Source: Nitrospinaceae bacterium UBA7883 (GTDB lineage Bacteria > Nitrospinota_A > UBA7883). From it: a DNA stretch of 64,000 bases. How positions within the stretch are numbered: position 1 is the first letter of the stretch; each line of letters begins with the position of its first letter. The notes under the pieces are model-generated. The model did not search any database. It was not told the origin of the DNA and was given only the letters and a program-made list of their open reading frames with translations. Position numbers and translations under genes: made by a program. The stretch is from assembly GCA_002500605.1 (NCBI GenBank), contig DLRR01000021.1:124001-188000 (forward strand), given 5' to 3'. Shown here piece after piece: positions 18,246 through 27,307 of this stretch.

Positions 18246-19397
18246 ATGACAGGTCTAATCGGTCTTATAATTGCCTTAATTATTTTCTTTACAAGATTTT
18301 TACTCAGTCCTCTTGGCTTGGGCAGGGCACCGTCAAAAGTTTTGGGCCAGCAATTTTTCAAAGATAAAGCCGCTGATCTCTCTTTTCTTACATTGCTAAT
18401 TGACGGCGAGCAGGCATTTGGTACCATTTTTAATTCTATCGAAAATGCAAAACGAAATGTGTTCATCCAGGCTTTCATTTGGCGCGATGATGCTACTGGC
18501 AACCGCATGGTAAAACAAGTAATCAAAGCTACTGCAAGCGGAGCTTTTGTTACCATACGCAAGGATCTGCTTGGTTCATATTTTGAGATAAAAGATATGA
18601 TAAAAGGGAAGCCTAGCCCTGTCTTTGCCAATTCGGTAATGAGAGGGCATGGTGCTATCCGTATTATTACAAATCTCTTCGACAGTTCGGACCATAGCAA
18701 ATACTACATAGTAGACAGGGAAAAAATTATTTTGGGTGGTATGAATATAGCTCTTGAATACCGTAACGAAATGCACGACTACATGGTAATGGTTAATGAC
18801 TTAACAGTTGTTATGGCGATGGAGCGAAAACTGATTGGAGATGGTGCTTATATGCCGAAGACCCCTGGGCTGTTTCTTGCAACTAACAACCATCGTAAAT
18901 GCGAGATAATAACTGCGTATCTCGAGATGATTCGCAATGCAAAAGAGCGAGTGATTTTACAGCACGCCTATTTTTCGGATAGGGAAATTATTTCTACTAT
19001 CATTGAGGTGGCAAGGCATGGTATACAAGTTGATGTGATCATTCCAAAATCACCAGATGTTAATGTTTACGCCAACTTAATTTCAATAAACGTACTCCTA
19101 GGTTCCTCTGCAGCATGCAATATTAATGTTTGGCTTTATCCGGGGAGTATCCATGCCAAGGTTGGGTTGGCAGACGGAAAAGTAGCAGCTGTGGGCTCAG
19201 CAAATTTCACTCATAGAAGCATGAGAAGAAACCGTGAGCTAACATTGTTTGTCCATGGTTCACCAGAAGAAACATTTATCAGCGATCTTTCCACACAGAT
19301 GGAAATTGATATAAAAAGCAGCGAACTGATTAAAACTCCCGTCAATCTATCCACTAAAGAACGCCTATTGGCCTTGTACGACTATGCTGTCTGGTGA
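18246..19397 (+). CDS. Phospholipase D-family enzyme, cardiolipin synthase-like
   Basis: A 383-residue protein with one N-terminal transmembrane helix (residues 3-22) and two HxKx4D active-site motifs: His150-Ser-Lys152...Asp157 (HSKYYIVD) and HAKVGLAD about 150 residues later, each followed by the Gly/Ser-Asn element (GGMNIALE, GSANFTHRS). This paired arrangement is that of cardiolipin synthases (ClsA/B type), which join two phosphatidylglycerols or use phosphatidylethanolamine. Members of the family can also be phospholipases, so the exact reaction is inferred. It starts 33 bases after the GT4 gene and precedes the secreted sialidase-like gene. Confidence 0.83.
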   Translation: MTGLIGLIIALIIFFTRFLLSPLGLGRAPSKVLGQQFFKDKAADLSFLTLLIDGEQAFGTIFNSIENAKRNVFIQAFIWRDDATGNRMVKQVIKATASGAFVTIRKDLLGSYFEIKDMIKGKPSPVFANSVMRGHGAIRIITNLFDSSDHSKYYIVDREKIILGGMNIALEYRNEMHDYMVMVNDLTVVMAMERKLIGDGAYMPKTPGLFLATNNHRKCEIITAYLEMIRNAKERVILQHAYFSDREIISTIIEVARHGIQVDVIIPKSPDVNVYANLISINVLLGSSAACNINVWLYPGSIHAKVGLADGKVAAVGSANFTHRSMRRNRELTLFVHGSPEETFISDLSTQMEIDIKSSELIKTPVNLSTKERLLALYDYAVW

Positions 19398-19408
19398 TCC
19401 TTCAGCAA

Positions 19409-19436
19409 TTGACGCTGATGGTTAAAGGTTTATAAT
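19409..19436 (+). promoter_or_regulatory. Strong sigma70-like promoter giving a predicted leaderless transcript
   Basis: TTGACG at 19409-19414, a 16-base spacer and a perfect TATAAT at 19431-19436. The following ATG starts at 19443, exactly seven bases after the -10, where transcription would normally begin. There is no room for a ribosome binding site, so the mRNA would be leaderless. Confidence 0.65.
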
Positions 19437-19442
19437 CGCCGG

Positions 19443-20519
19443 ATGAATAGAATTATTGCCACTTTTATTACATTATTGTTAACAGCTGCCCCTGTGTGGT
19501 CCAAACCGTTGTTTGAAACTTACCAAGTGTTTACTCCTGAAGGATATATGAAGCCTCATGGGGCATCCATGGTGGAACTTAAGAATGGAAACATTTTGGC
19601 CACATGGTTTGCCGGTAAAGAGGAGGGGCATGCGGAAGCAAAAATAATCAGTTCCGTTTGGGACAGGGCAACAGGCAAATGGAGTGCCTCTTCCAACGTT
19701 GTACCCGCTGACTATTCCAAGTCAGTTGGCAACACATGCTTGTTCCGTGATGACGACGGTATCATATGGATGTTTTTCGCGTCGGTTAAGTTTGGAGGAT
19801 GGAGCGGAGCCATGATTGATTATGTCCAATCCCATGATGAAGGAAAAACTTGGACAGAAGGTAAAAACTTGGTTCTGGCTTTAGGCAACCTGCCTCGTAA
19901 CCCACCCATCAAAACAGGAGATCATAAGATTCTGTTGCCACTATTTGTAGATTTCATGTACGAATTGAATTTGGTTGGTTCTTACACAGCCATCATTGAG
20001 TACAAAAATGGCAAAATACTCTCCAAAACTTATGCCGAACTTGACAACCACAATGCGATACAGCCTGCTGTGGTAAAGCTTAAAGACGGCAGGATCCTAC
20101 TCCTGGCACGAGACAAATCAGGCAGGTTTGTGAGAAGATCCTATTCAAACAACAATGGCAAAACGTGGGGATCCGTCGATCTAACGGAACTGCCTAATCC
20201 AGATTCTGCTTTAGCCGCAATCATTGTAGAAGAATTGGATGCTGTTCTGGTGGCGTATAACCACTCGCATCTAAAACGGAATCCGCTTTCGCTTGCCATT
20301 TCAACTGATTATGGTCAATCTTTTTCTAGAGTGGCCGATTTGGAGTTTAAACCAGGCAACCTTGATACTAGCTTTTCTTACCCTGCCATACTTCGCTCAT
20401 CCGACGGATTTATCCATTTACTTTGGTCACATGACAATCGGAAAACAATCAAACATGCCCGCTTCAACCTCCAATGGTTAATGGAAGTAATAAAAAATCC
20501 CAAAATAATGTATAAATAA
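19443..20519 (+). CDS. Secreted BNR-repeat/sialidase-like protein
   Basis: A 358-residue protein with a cleavable signal peptide (residues 1-20, ending VWSK) and a six-bladed propeller of the BNR/neuraminidase superfamily. Three Asp-box motifs are visible: SHDEGKTW at 130-137, SNNNGKTW at 235-242 and STDYGQSF at 287-294. It most resembles the predicted neuraminidase group that includes many proteins of unproven activity, so sialidase, other glycan hydrolase or lectin are all possible. It would act in the periplasm or outside. It has its own promoter with no leader and follows the PLD gene. Confidence 0.78.
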   Translation: MNRIIATFITLLLTAAPVWSKPLFETYQVFTPEGYMKPHGASMVELKNGNILATWFAGKEEGHAEAKIISSVWDRATGKWSASSNVVPADYSKSVGNTCLFRDDDGIIWMFFASVKFGGWSGAMIDYVQSHDEGKTWTEGKNLVLALGNLPRNPPIKTGDHKILLPLFVDFMYELNLVGSYTAIIEYKNGKILSKTYAELDNHNAIQPAVVKLKDGRILLLARDKSGRFVRRSYSNNNGKTWGSVDLTELPNPDSALAAIIVEELDAVLVAYNHSHLKRNPLSLAISTDYGQSFSRVADLEFKPGNLDTSFSYPAILRSSDGFIHLLWSHDNRKTIKHARFNLQWLMEVIKNPKIMYK

Positions 20520-20565
20520 AGAAACTGGGCTTTTCTCATTACTAACCACAGAGGACTAATCTACC

Positions 20566-20594
20566 TTGACAGATTGCCCAGAGGTGGATAACTT
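20566..20594 (+). promoter_or_regulatory. Candidate promoter of the fab operon
   Basis: A perfect TTGACA at 20566-20571 with a 17-base spacer to TAACTT at 20589-20594. The -10 is poor, but the -35 and spacing fit and the fabD ATG follows 33 bases later. Confidence 0.4.
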
Positions 20595-20627
20595 ATCTCA
20601 CTTATCCTGTAATTTAACGTTTCAATA

Positions 20628-21572
20628 ATGGTTAATACGGCTGTAGTTTTTCCTGGTCAAGGATCTCAGTTTGTCGGTATGGGCCGCGAGCTTATAGAGT
20701 CCTCAGTAAAAGCTAAAGAACGAGTAGAGGAAGCCAACGACATCGTTGGCTTTAATATTGGTAAACTAATGCTTGAAGGGCCGGAAAGTGAATTGAATCT
20801 AACCTCCAATACCCAGCCTTCAATGCTGCTAATTTCAGTTATGATTTACGAAGAAATACAAGCACAGTTTGATTTTACACCAGTAGCGTTAGCAGGGCAC
20901 AGCCTTGGTGAATTCTCAGCATGCTGGGCCGCAGGTGCAATTGGTTTTTCAGATGCAATTAAGCTAGTTAAAAAGCGTGGTGAATTTATGCAATCGGCGG
21001 TACCAGTTGGAGAAGGTATAATGGCTGCTATCATTGGGCTTGATGCTGATGCAGTTACAGCAATCTGTGATTCGATTGAGGGCGTAGTTGAGCCAGCAAA
21101 CTTTAATAGCCCTGAACAAGTGGTGATTGGAGGTCGGGTTGCAGCAGTAAAGCAGGCAATGAAAGTTGCAAGTGATAAAGGCGCAAAAAAAGTTGTGTCC
21201 CTTTCGGTAAGCGCTCCATTCCACACAAGCTTAATGGAACCTGCTGGTGTGAAGTTAGCTAGAGAACTAGAAAACATTTCACTTACAGACCCTAACATCC
21301 CAGTGGTTAGAAACATTGATGCAAAAGTTAATAAGACTAGCAAAGATGTGAGAAATGCCTTAACCAAACAGGTTACAGGGTGTGTTCTTTGGGTTGATTG
21401 TATAAAAAAATTAAAGGAATTTGATGTTTCTCTCGCTTTTGAAGTGGGCGCAGGAAGGGTGTTAACAGGGCTTATGCGGCGGATTGACAGAGCACTCAAA
21501 ACCATACCAATTCATAGTGTAATAGATATTAACAAAGCAGTGGAGGAGTTAAATGGGCAAACTCGACGGTAA
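20628..21572 (+). CDS. fabD: Malonyl-CoA:ACP transacylase
   Basis: FabD moves malonyl groups from CoA to acyl carrier protein, the entry step for chain elongation. The 314-residue protein has VFPGQGSQFVGMGREL, the nucleophile elbow GHSLGEFSA, the substrate-anchoring Arg region KRGEFMQSAVP, and the catalytic His in SAPFHTSLM. It heads the fabD-fabG-acpP-fabF series. The plsX and fabH genes that often precede fabD are absent; a sialidase-like gene is upstream instead. Its end overlaps fabG by 20 bases. Confidence 0.94.
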   Translation: MVNTAVVFPGQGSQFVGMGRELIESSVKAKERVEEANDIVGFNIGKLMLEGPESELNLTSNTQPSMLLISVMIYEEIQAQFDFTPVALAGHSLGEFSACWAAGAIGFSDAIKLVKKRGEFMQSAVPVGEGIMAAIIGLDADAVTAICDSIEGVVEPANFNSPEQVVIGGRVAAVKQAMKVASDKGAKKVVSLSVSAPFHTSLMEPAGVKLARELENISLTDPNIPVVRNIDAKVNKTSKDVRNALTKQVTGCVLWVDCIKKLKEFDVSLAFEVGAGRVLTGLMRRIDRALKTIPIHSVIDINKAVEELNGQTRR

Positions 21573-22293
21573 AGCTGCCATTATAACTGGTTCGGCAAAA
21601 GGCATTGGAAGAGCTATTGCAGTGGCCTTTGCAAAACATGGTGCCGATCTTTTATTAATTACACGCTCTACACCACTTGACAGGTTAGCTGAAACATGCA
21701 GAGCGCACGGATCCAACGTCGAGTGCATCACAGCAGACATTTCAGACCCAGCACAGGCACTCGCTGCAATTGAAACATGCAAAGATGTATTTGGAAAAGT
21801 TGATATACTAGTAAATAACGCTGGTATAGCTCGTGACGGACTGCTTGTTAGGATGAAAGATCATGATTTCGAACTAGTATTGAAAACAAATTTAACCGGC
21901 TCCTTCAACTGTCTCCGCGCTGCCACAAAAATAATGATGAAACAAAGATATGGTCGTATAATCAACATTTCCTCTGTTGCAGGGCAAATGGGAAATGTGG
22001 GGCAGATAAACTACTCCGCAGCAAAGGCTGGGCTAATTGGCATGACAAAGTCTGCGGCAAAGGAGTTAGCTAGTCGCTCTATTACTGTAAATGCAATAGC
22101 GCCAGGGTTTATAGCTACGGACATGACAAATGCCATGTCCGATAGAGCCAAGGAAGAAGCTCTAAAACTTATACCTATGGGCAGATTAGGCGATGTGGAT
22201 GATATAGCAGCCGGAGCACTATTTTTGGCTTCTGATGATGCAGCGTACGTAACAGGCCATACGCTTTCGATAAATGGTGGTATGTATATGTGA
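21553..22293 (+). CDS. fabG: 3-oxoacyl-ACP reductase
   Basis: FabG uses NADPH to reduce 3-oxoacyl-ACP to 3-hydroxyacyl-ACP. The 246-residue short-chain dehydrogenase shows the nucleotide-binding GSAKGIGRAIA, NNAGIARDGLLVRM, the catalytic Ser in INISSVAG, and Tyr-x3-Lys in YSAAKAGL. The tail GHTLSINGGMYM is the normal FabG end. The start at 21553 is fixed by GGAGGAG at 21542-21548. It overlaps the last 20 bases of fabD. Confidence 0.95.
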   Translation: MGKLDGKAAIITGSAKGIGRAIAVAFAKHGADLLLITRSTPLDRLAETCRAHGSNVECITADISDPAQALAAIETCKDVFGKVDILVNNAGIARDGLLVRMKDHDFELVLKTNLTGSFNCLRAATKIMMKQRYGRIINISSVAGQMGNVGQINYSAAKAGLIGMTKSAAKELASRSITVNAIAPGFIATDMTNAMSDRAKEEALKLIPMGRLGDVDDIAAGALFLASDDAAYVTGHTLSINGGMYM

Positions 22294-22358
22294 AGTTTAT
22301 ATTGGAATTATTAAAGTTTAAACTAAAATGTTGAAATCCGAAAATTGGAGAAAAACTT

Positions 22359-22604
22359 ATGGCATCTATTGAAGAAAAAGTAAAAGACATTATTATTGAG
22401 CAACTCGAAGTAGAAGGAAACCAAGTTACACCTGAAGCAAGGTTCGATTCTGACTTAGACGCTGATTCACTGGACGTTGTTGAATTGGTTATGGCCTTTG
22501 AGGAGGAGTTTGACATTGAAATTCCAGACGAGGATGCTGAGAAAATTCATACGGTCCAACAGGCGACGGATTACATTTCCACTGCAGCTAACGCTTCTGA
22601 ATGA
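22359..22604 (+). CDS. acpP: Acyl carrier protein
   Basis: An 81-residue acidic four-helix protein. The phosphopantetheine site is Ser37 in DADSLDVVELVM, with DLGADSLD-type context just before helix II. It carries the growing acyl chain for the Fab enzymes around it and, in this organism, also the 3-hydroxyacyl chains for lipid A. A GGAG site lies about nine bases before the ATG. It sits in the classic fabG-acpP-fabF order. Confidence 0.97.
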   Translation: MASIEEKVKDIIIEQLEVEGNQVTPEARFDSDLDADSLDVVELVMAFEEEFDIEIPDEDAEKIHTVQQATDYISTAANASE

Positions 22605-22677
22605 ATTTCTTGTGCTCTATTTAGAGATCACCTTGAAACATCACACCACACAGGTGAAACAAGACAGCCTTTAACAC

Positions 22678-23922
22678 ATGAAAGATATAGTTGTTACCGG
22701 TCTCGGGATGGTTACCCCGCTTGGAATAGGCGTTAACGAGTCATGGAATAATATTCTGAACTCTAAAAGTGGCATTGGGCCTATCACAAAGTTTGACACA
22801 ACAGGCTATCCAGTTACGATTGCCGGCGAAGTTAAAGGATTCGATCCACTAGATTATGTGAGCAGAAAAGAAGCAAAAAAAATGGATACATTTATCCATT
22901 TTGCCATAGCATGTGCCCAATTTGCTCTTGATGATGCAGGGATTGACTTTTCCAATATTTCTAACGAACTACGAAACAGGTTTGCTGTAATTATTGGAGT
23001 AGGAATAGGGGGGCTTCCTGAGATAGAACGAACAGCAACAATTTTAAAGGATCGTGGACCACGAAAGATATCACCCTTTTTTATTCCATCTGTACTTACA
23101 AACCTAGCTGCTGGCCAAGTATCGATTAAATTTGGGCTTAAGGGACCTAGTTCATGTCCAGTCACCGCATGCACAACCGGCTCATCAGCTATTGGGGATG
23201 CAGCAAAGCTTATAGAACGAGGAGATGCAGATATTGCCCTTGCAGGTGGGTCAGAGGCAGCAATTACGGGTCTAGGTGTTGCAGGATTTGCAGCGGCTAA
23301 AGCACTGTCTAGACGAAATGATGACCCAGAACGTGCATCACGACCATTTGACAATGACAGAGATGGGTTTGTAATGGGCGAGGGCTGTGGCATTGTTGTC
23401 TTAGAAAGTAAAGAAAGAGCTAAAGAACGCGGAGCAAAAATCTATGCGGAATTAGTTGGATATGGAATGAGTTCAGACGCATACCATATGACAGCTCCAC
23501 CGGTAAACGGAGAAGGGGCTGTGGCGTGTATGACAAATGCGCTTAAAGATGCGGGAATAAAACCAGAAGAAGTTGGGTATATAAATGCGCATGCAACATC
23601 CACAATGGCAGACAGCATTGAGACCAAGGCAATAAAAACCGCTTTTGGCAAACATGCGTACAAGCTGGCTATATCTTCCACCAAGTCTATGACAGGGCAC
23701 CTATTGGGTGCGGCCGGGGGAGTGGAAAGCATATTAACTATTTTGGCTCTTCAAACTAGTCTAATTCCGCCAACAATTAACAATGATAATCCAGACCCAG
23801 AATGTGATTTATTTTATGTTCCCAACAAATCAATAAAAAAAGGTATTAATTTTGCCTTATCAAACTCATTTGGTTTCGGTGGTGTTAACGGATCGCTGGT
23901 TTTCAAAAAGTTTGATCACTAA
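22678..23922 (+). CDS. fabF: 3-oxoacyl-ACP synthase II
   Basis: FabF condenses malonyl-ACP with acyl-ACP. The 414-residue thiolase-fold enzyme has VVTGLGMVTPLG at the N-terminus, the nucleophile Cys in VTACTTGSSAIGDA, and the His pair in NAHATSTMADSIE and SMTGHLLGAAGG. The C-terminal NSFGFGGVNGSLVF is the usual ending. It follows acpP by 73 bases and precedes rnc by 15 bases, a common gene order. Confidence 0.95.
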   Translation: MKDIVVTGLGMVTPLGIGVNESWNNILNSKSGIGPITKFDTTGYPVTIAGEVKGFDPLDYVSRKEAKKMDTFIHFAIACAQFALDDAGIDFSNISNELRNRFAVIIGVGIGGLPEIERTATILKDRGPRKISPFFIPSVLTNLAAGQVSIKFGLKGPSSCPVTACTTGSSAIGDAAKLIERGDADIALAGGSEAAITGLGVAGFAAAKALSRRNDDPERASRPFDNDRDGFVMGEGCGIVVLESKERAKERGAKIYAELVGYGMSSDAYHMTAPPVNGEGAVACMTNALKDAGIKPEEVGYINAHATSTMADSIETKAIKTAFGKHAYKLAISSTKSMTGHLLGAAGGVESILTILALQTSLIPPTINNDNPDPECDLFYVPNKSIKKGINFALSNSFGFGGVNGSLVFKKFDH

Positions 23923-23937
23923 AACGATAAACAGAGA

Positions 23938-24666
23938 ATGGATAAAAAACGATTAGCAGAACTAAAATGCCTGACTATGGTGTTTGGGTACACTTTGAGA
24001 GATGAGCAATTGTTTAACAAATCTCTCACGCATAAATCATTTGCTAATGAAAACCAGCACCAGGGGTTAGAGATTCGCCATAACGAAAGATTTGAATTTC
24101 TTGGTGACTCCGTCATAGACCTCATTATCTCCCGTTATATGGTTTTTCAAAATCGAAACATGACTGAGGGAGAATTGTCTAAAATTAGGGCACAGCTGGT
24201 TAATGAATACTCCCTAGCAGAATTCGCAAAATCTATTGGTTTAGGTGAATATCTGTTACTTGGGAAAGGTGAGGAGGCAAGTGGCGGCAGAAACAAAACT
24301 TCAATACTGGCTAATTCTTTTGAGGCCCTCATTGCTGCTTTTTTTCTCGACTCATCATTTGACGAGACCTATGAGTTATTCCTAAATCTTTTCCGCGATA
24401 AAATAGACAGTATTACAATAGAGAAAAAGATTACGGACTACAAAGGCCATCTTCAAAAACACTGCCAAGCCCACATTTTGTCAACACCTACATACAAACT
24501 GATTGATCAAAGCGGACCAGACCACCAGAAGTCATTCAAGGTTCAAGCTTTCATTTTGGGAGATGCCTATGGAATCGGCACGGGGAAAACCAAGAAAGAG
24601 GCCGAACAAGCAGCTGCTAGAATTAGCTACGAAACCCTTTCGATGCAAAGTAAATATCACCCTTAG
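23938..24666 (+). CDS. rnc: Ribonuclease III
   Basis: A 242-residue double-strand-specific endonuclease that processes rRNA and some mRNAs. The N-terminal endonuclease domain has the signature NERFEFLGDSVIDLII with catalytic acidic residues, and a second acidic site EALIAAFFLDS. The C-terminal double-stranded RNA-binding domain (about residues 160-240) has YKLIDQSGPDH, then FKVQAFILG and GKTKKEAEQAAA. It begins 15 bases after fabF, as in many Gram-negative genomes. Confidence 0.94.
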   Translation: MDKKRLAELKCLTMVFGYTLRDEQLFNKSLTHKSFANENQHQGLEIRHNERFEFLGDSVIDLIISRYMVFQNRNMTEGELSKIRAQLVNEYSLAEFAKSIGLGEYLLLGKGEEASGGRNKTSILANSFEALIAAFFLDSSFDETYELFLNLFRDKIDSITIEKKITDYKGHLQKHCQAHILSTPTYKLIDQSGPDHQKSFKVQAFILGDAYGIGTGKTKKEAEQAAARISYETLSMQSKYHP

Positions 24667-24681
24667 TTAGTTGACGGCTTC

Positions 24682-25338
24682 ATGAACGTCGATATCAAGC
24701 TTAAAGTAGAAGAAATTTTTGCTTCCATTCAGGGTGAATCCACGCATGCCGGAACTCCTTGTGTAATGGTTCGCCTTGCCGGTTGTAATCTAGAATGCTT
24801 TTACTGTGACACAAAAACAGCTATAAATTCGGCTGGGAAACCTATGACTATCACTAAAATAATGGACGTAGTAGGAAAGCATAGAATCAAGATGGTAGAA
24901 GTCACTGGAGGAGAACCGCTTTTACAACCAAGTTGTAATGTACTGATAGCCTCCCTTATCAAGGCAAAATACAAAACACTGGTAGAAACCAATGGAACAG
25001 TTAACCTTTCTTCTTTCCCTCGCGAAGCAAGCTATATTGTAGATATTAAAACTCCAGGTTCTGGCCATGCAGGGTCATTTCTGGAGTCTAATTATAAGAA
25101 TCTTCAAAAACGTGACGAGGTGAAATTTGTTATATCTAGCAAAAGAGATTTTGATTGGGCATGTGAAATTGTAAACTCAGGCAAGCTAAATGAATGCGGG
25201 CAAATTCTCTACTCTCCTGCGGCAGGCAGTATCGAATATAAAAAACTTGCGGGGTGGATTATCAACTCTGGTGTTCGCGGCAGGTTAAATCTACAACTGC
25301 ATAAAATCATATGGGGTCCAAATGAAGAAGGTGTGTAA
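24682..25338 (+). CDS. queE: 7-carboxy-7-deazaguanine synthase
   Basis: QueE is a radical-SAM enzyme in the queuosine/preQ0 pathway. The 218-residue protein has the cluster motif Cys35-x3-Cys39-x2-Cys42 (CNLECFYCD), the start EIFASIQGES typical of QueE, and VEVTGGEPLLQ that binds SAM and substrate. The C-terminal half is shorter than in canonical radical-SAM proteins, as is normal for QueE. It follows rnc by 15 bases and is convergent with rseP across a 62-base gap. The other queuosine genes are not in the window. Confidence 0.9.
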   Translation: MNVDIKLKVEEIFASIQGESTHAGTPCVMVRLAGCNLECFYCDTKTAINSAGKPMTITKIMDVVGKHRIKMVEVTGGEPLLQPSCNVLIASLIKAKYKTLVETNGTVNLSSFPREASYIVDIKTPGSGHAGSFLESNYKNLQKRDEVKFVISSKRDFDWACEIVNSGKLNECGQILYSPAAGSIEYKKLAGWIINSGVRGRLNLQLHKIIWGPNEEGV

Positions 25339-25400
25339 ACCCGACAATGTAATTGGATAAAAGGTCTATTCATATCTATGCGGAGTTAATACCTATAGGG

Positions 25401-26528
25401 CTACCCCGTAACCAGTCTTGCTATGTCATTGTAAAAAGCAAGTGCCATCAGACACAAAATTAACACTATTCCAAGTTGTTGCGCCAGTTCTTGGTACTTA
25501 ATTTTAACTGGTTTGCCCATTATGGCCTCTAAACTATAAAAAACTATATGCCCTCCATCTAGTACTGGAATTGGAAGTAGGTTTAGTATGGCCAAGTTTA
25601 CAGATATCAAACCAATAAAATGCAATAAGTCTACAAAACCTTTCTGCGCTTGTTGTCCTGCAAGTTGCATTATACCAATGGGGCCGGCGATTTGGTCTGC
25701 TGGGATGTCACGCGATAAAAGCTTTGATATGGACCAAAAGGTAAATTTTGTCATATTCCATGTCCAGACAACGCCCTTATAAATGGCCTGATGAATTGGA
25801 TATGCTTGCTTTTCAGTTTTAGGGATCACACCGATTAGCCCGATAGTTATTTTTTGTCCGTCAATGGTTTTTGTATTAAAAACTTTGGGAATGATCTTCA
25901 CATTCTTCATCCTGCCACTAGAGCGCTGTATCGAAATGGTTATTTCTTTCCCCGGGGATTTGTGTATAGCATCACGCACTTGGTCCCATGATTCTACGTT
26001 GATTTCACCTACCGCATCTATCCGGTCTCCAGGTAAAATACCCGCAACCTCAGCTGGATCGCCCGCCATCACTTTTGCTACAACTCTAATCGGTTTATCA
26101 ATACCGTACATAAATGCAATGGATAATATTACAGCAGCCAAACCAAAGTTAAATACTGGACCAGCGGCTACAATTGGCAAGCGTTTCCACACGGGCTGGC
26201 TCAAAAAAGAGCCTTCCGGCATATCTTCGTGATCGCTCATTTCATCGCCGAAAAATTTTACATACCCTCCCAATGGTATCCACGCCAAGATATACTCTGT
26301 TTCACCAACCTTGCGACTTATAATAGTTTTCCCAAATCCTACACTAAATTTTTCTACCCTTACGCCAAGCAAACGACCAACAATAAAGTGGCCAAACTCG
26401 TGCACAATGATAAGAAACGCTAATATAGCAAGGGCTGATGCTCCAAACTGTATCCAGCCAACAGCACGCCCTACCAAAATCCCTGGATCAGTCGTTCCAA
26501 CCAAGCTAAGCAGTGTTATAATTTCCAT
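25401..26528 (-). CDS. rseP: Site-2 protease family membrane zinc metalloprotease (RseP)
   Basis: A 375-residue intramembrane protease. The zinc motif HEFGH is at residues 43-47 in the first transmembrane helix, a single PDZ domain lies in the middle (GDPAEVAGILPGDRIDAVGE), and the third zinc ligand is in NLLPIPVLDGGH. E. coli RseP has two PDZ domains; a single one is common elsewhere. RseP cuts anti-sigma factors or clears signal peptides in the inner membrane. It is the last gene of the minus-strand run that includes lolA, purN and the receiver-LpxC fusion, which ties it to envelope homeostasis. The start has a weak binding site. Confidence 0.9.
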   Translation of the reverse strand: MEIITLLSLVGTTDPGILVGRAVGWIQFGASALAILAFLIIVHEFGHFIVGRLLGVRVEKFSVGFGKTIISRKVGETEYILAWIPLGGYVKFFGDEMSDHEDMPEGSFLSQPVWKRLPIVAAGPVFNFGLAAVILSIAFMYGIDKPIRVVAKVMAGDPAEVAGILPGDRIDAVGEINVESWDQVRDAIHKSPGKEITISIQRSSGRMKNVKIIPKVFNTKTIDGQKITIGLIGVIPKTEKQAYPIHQAIYKGVVWTWNMTKFTFWSISKLLSRDIPADQIAGPIGIMQLAGQQAQKGFVDLLHFIGLISVNLAILNLLPIPVLDGGHIVFYSLEAIMGKPVKIKYQELAQQLGIVLILCLMALAFYNDIARLVTG

Positions 26529-26565
26529 AATTTACCAGTTGTAGACCCATAACGAAGTTTATGAT

Positions 26566-27258
26566 TTATTGCAATGATTGTGTGTTAGGAAAGGACTTAG
26601 TAATTGTTCCTTCCGGTGCAATGAAGTTAAACCTAGAACAATCAATTTCTAAGCCTATTTTAACATCTGTATACGTTATTTGGTTTTTGTTTCCGAGGTA
26701 ATCCACAAACGTAGTTTGCATTAGCTTAAAGGTATTCTTGTCCACCTTTAGCAATACCCCTTTAATTGACCTTTGAGGCTTTTTTGGTATAAGCCTTAGC
26801 ATTATGTGTTCAAGTTTATCGTTTTTTTTTCCAGGAACCAAGTCGATATTAAATAGCTCACTTATCAAAACCTCGCCAGACAAGAAAGTTGCAGGTGAAA
26901 TTGAATGAAAATTGCCGGTGAAGTCCTCATAGTAAACGGATTTGTCCTCTGGATCGTAAAACCAAAGTCTAGAGCCGTTAACAACTATACTCATACCTTT
27001 TGGTGTTTCATAGTTCCACCTCATCATAGAAGGTTTTTTTAAGATCAGCCGGCCATTGGTTTCTCCAGCAACTCCAAACCCACGAGTGATTGATATTTGC
27101 GAAAATTTCGCCGAAAGGGAATTAATTTCTCCTATCGCCTTCTCCACTTTGTTGATAACCTGCTTATTGTTCAGTCCAACCTTTTCCTCGGCCATCGAAA
27201 CCAAAGAATCAACAGGTAACACAGGCAATAAGAACAGAACTAGAAATAAAGTTTTCAT
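26566..27258 (-). CDS. lolA: Outer-membrane lipoprotein carrier protein
   Basis: LolA shuttles lipoproteins through the periplasm from LolCDE to LolB. This protein has a signal peptide (KTLFLVLFLLPVLPV) and the typical unclosed-barrel sequence: SLSAKFSQ, LKKPSMMRWNYETPKG, IVVNGSRLWFYDPE and later strands ending in FIAPEGT. Length after the signal is normal for LolA. I place the start at 27258 (an ATG directly before the signal peptide); an upstream TTG-started extension adds six residues without support. It lies between purN and rseP on the same strand. Confidence 0.85.
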   Translation of the reverse strand: MKTLFLVLFLLPVLPVDSLVSMAEEKVGLNNKQVINKVEKAIGEINSLSAKFSQISITRGFGVAGETNGRLILKKPSMMRWNYETPKGMSIVVNGSRLWFYDPEDKSVYYEDFTGNFHSISPATFLSGEVLISELFNIDLVPGKKNDKLEHIMLRLIPKKPQRSIKGVLLKVDKNTFKLMQTTFVDYLGNKNQITYTDVKIGLEIDCSRFNFIAPEGTITKSFPNTQSLQ

Positions 27259-27307
27259 AAAAAACAAACTAAACAAACTGAATGATTGGTTAAACTACTC
27301 GTTGCTT

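Noticed and set aside
20846..21505. 219-codon minus-strand frame opposite fabD
   Set aside because: Pure antisense shadow of fabD; no domain, no start signal.
22854..23393. 179-codon minus-strand frame opposite fabF
   Set aside because: Antisense shadow rich in Pro/Ser/Ile; nothing supports it.
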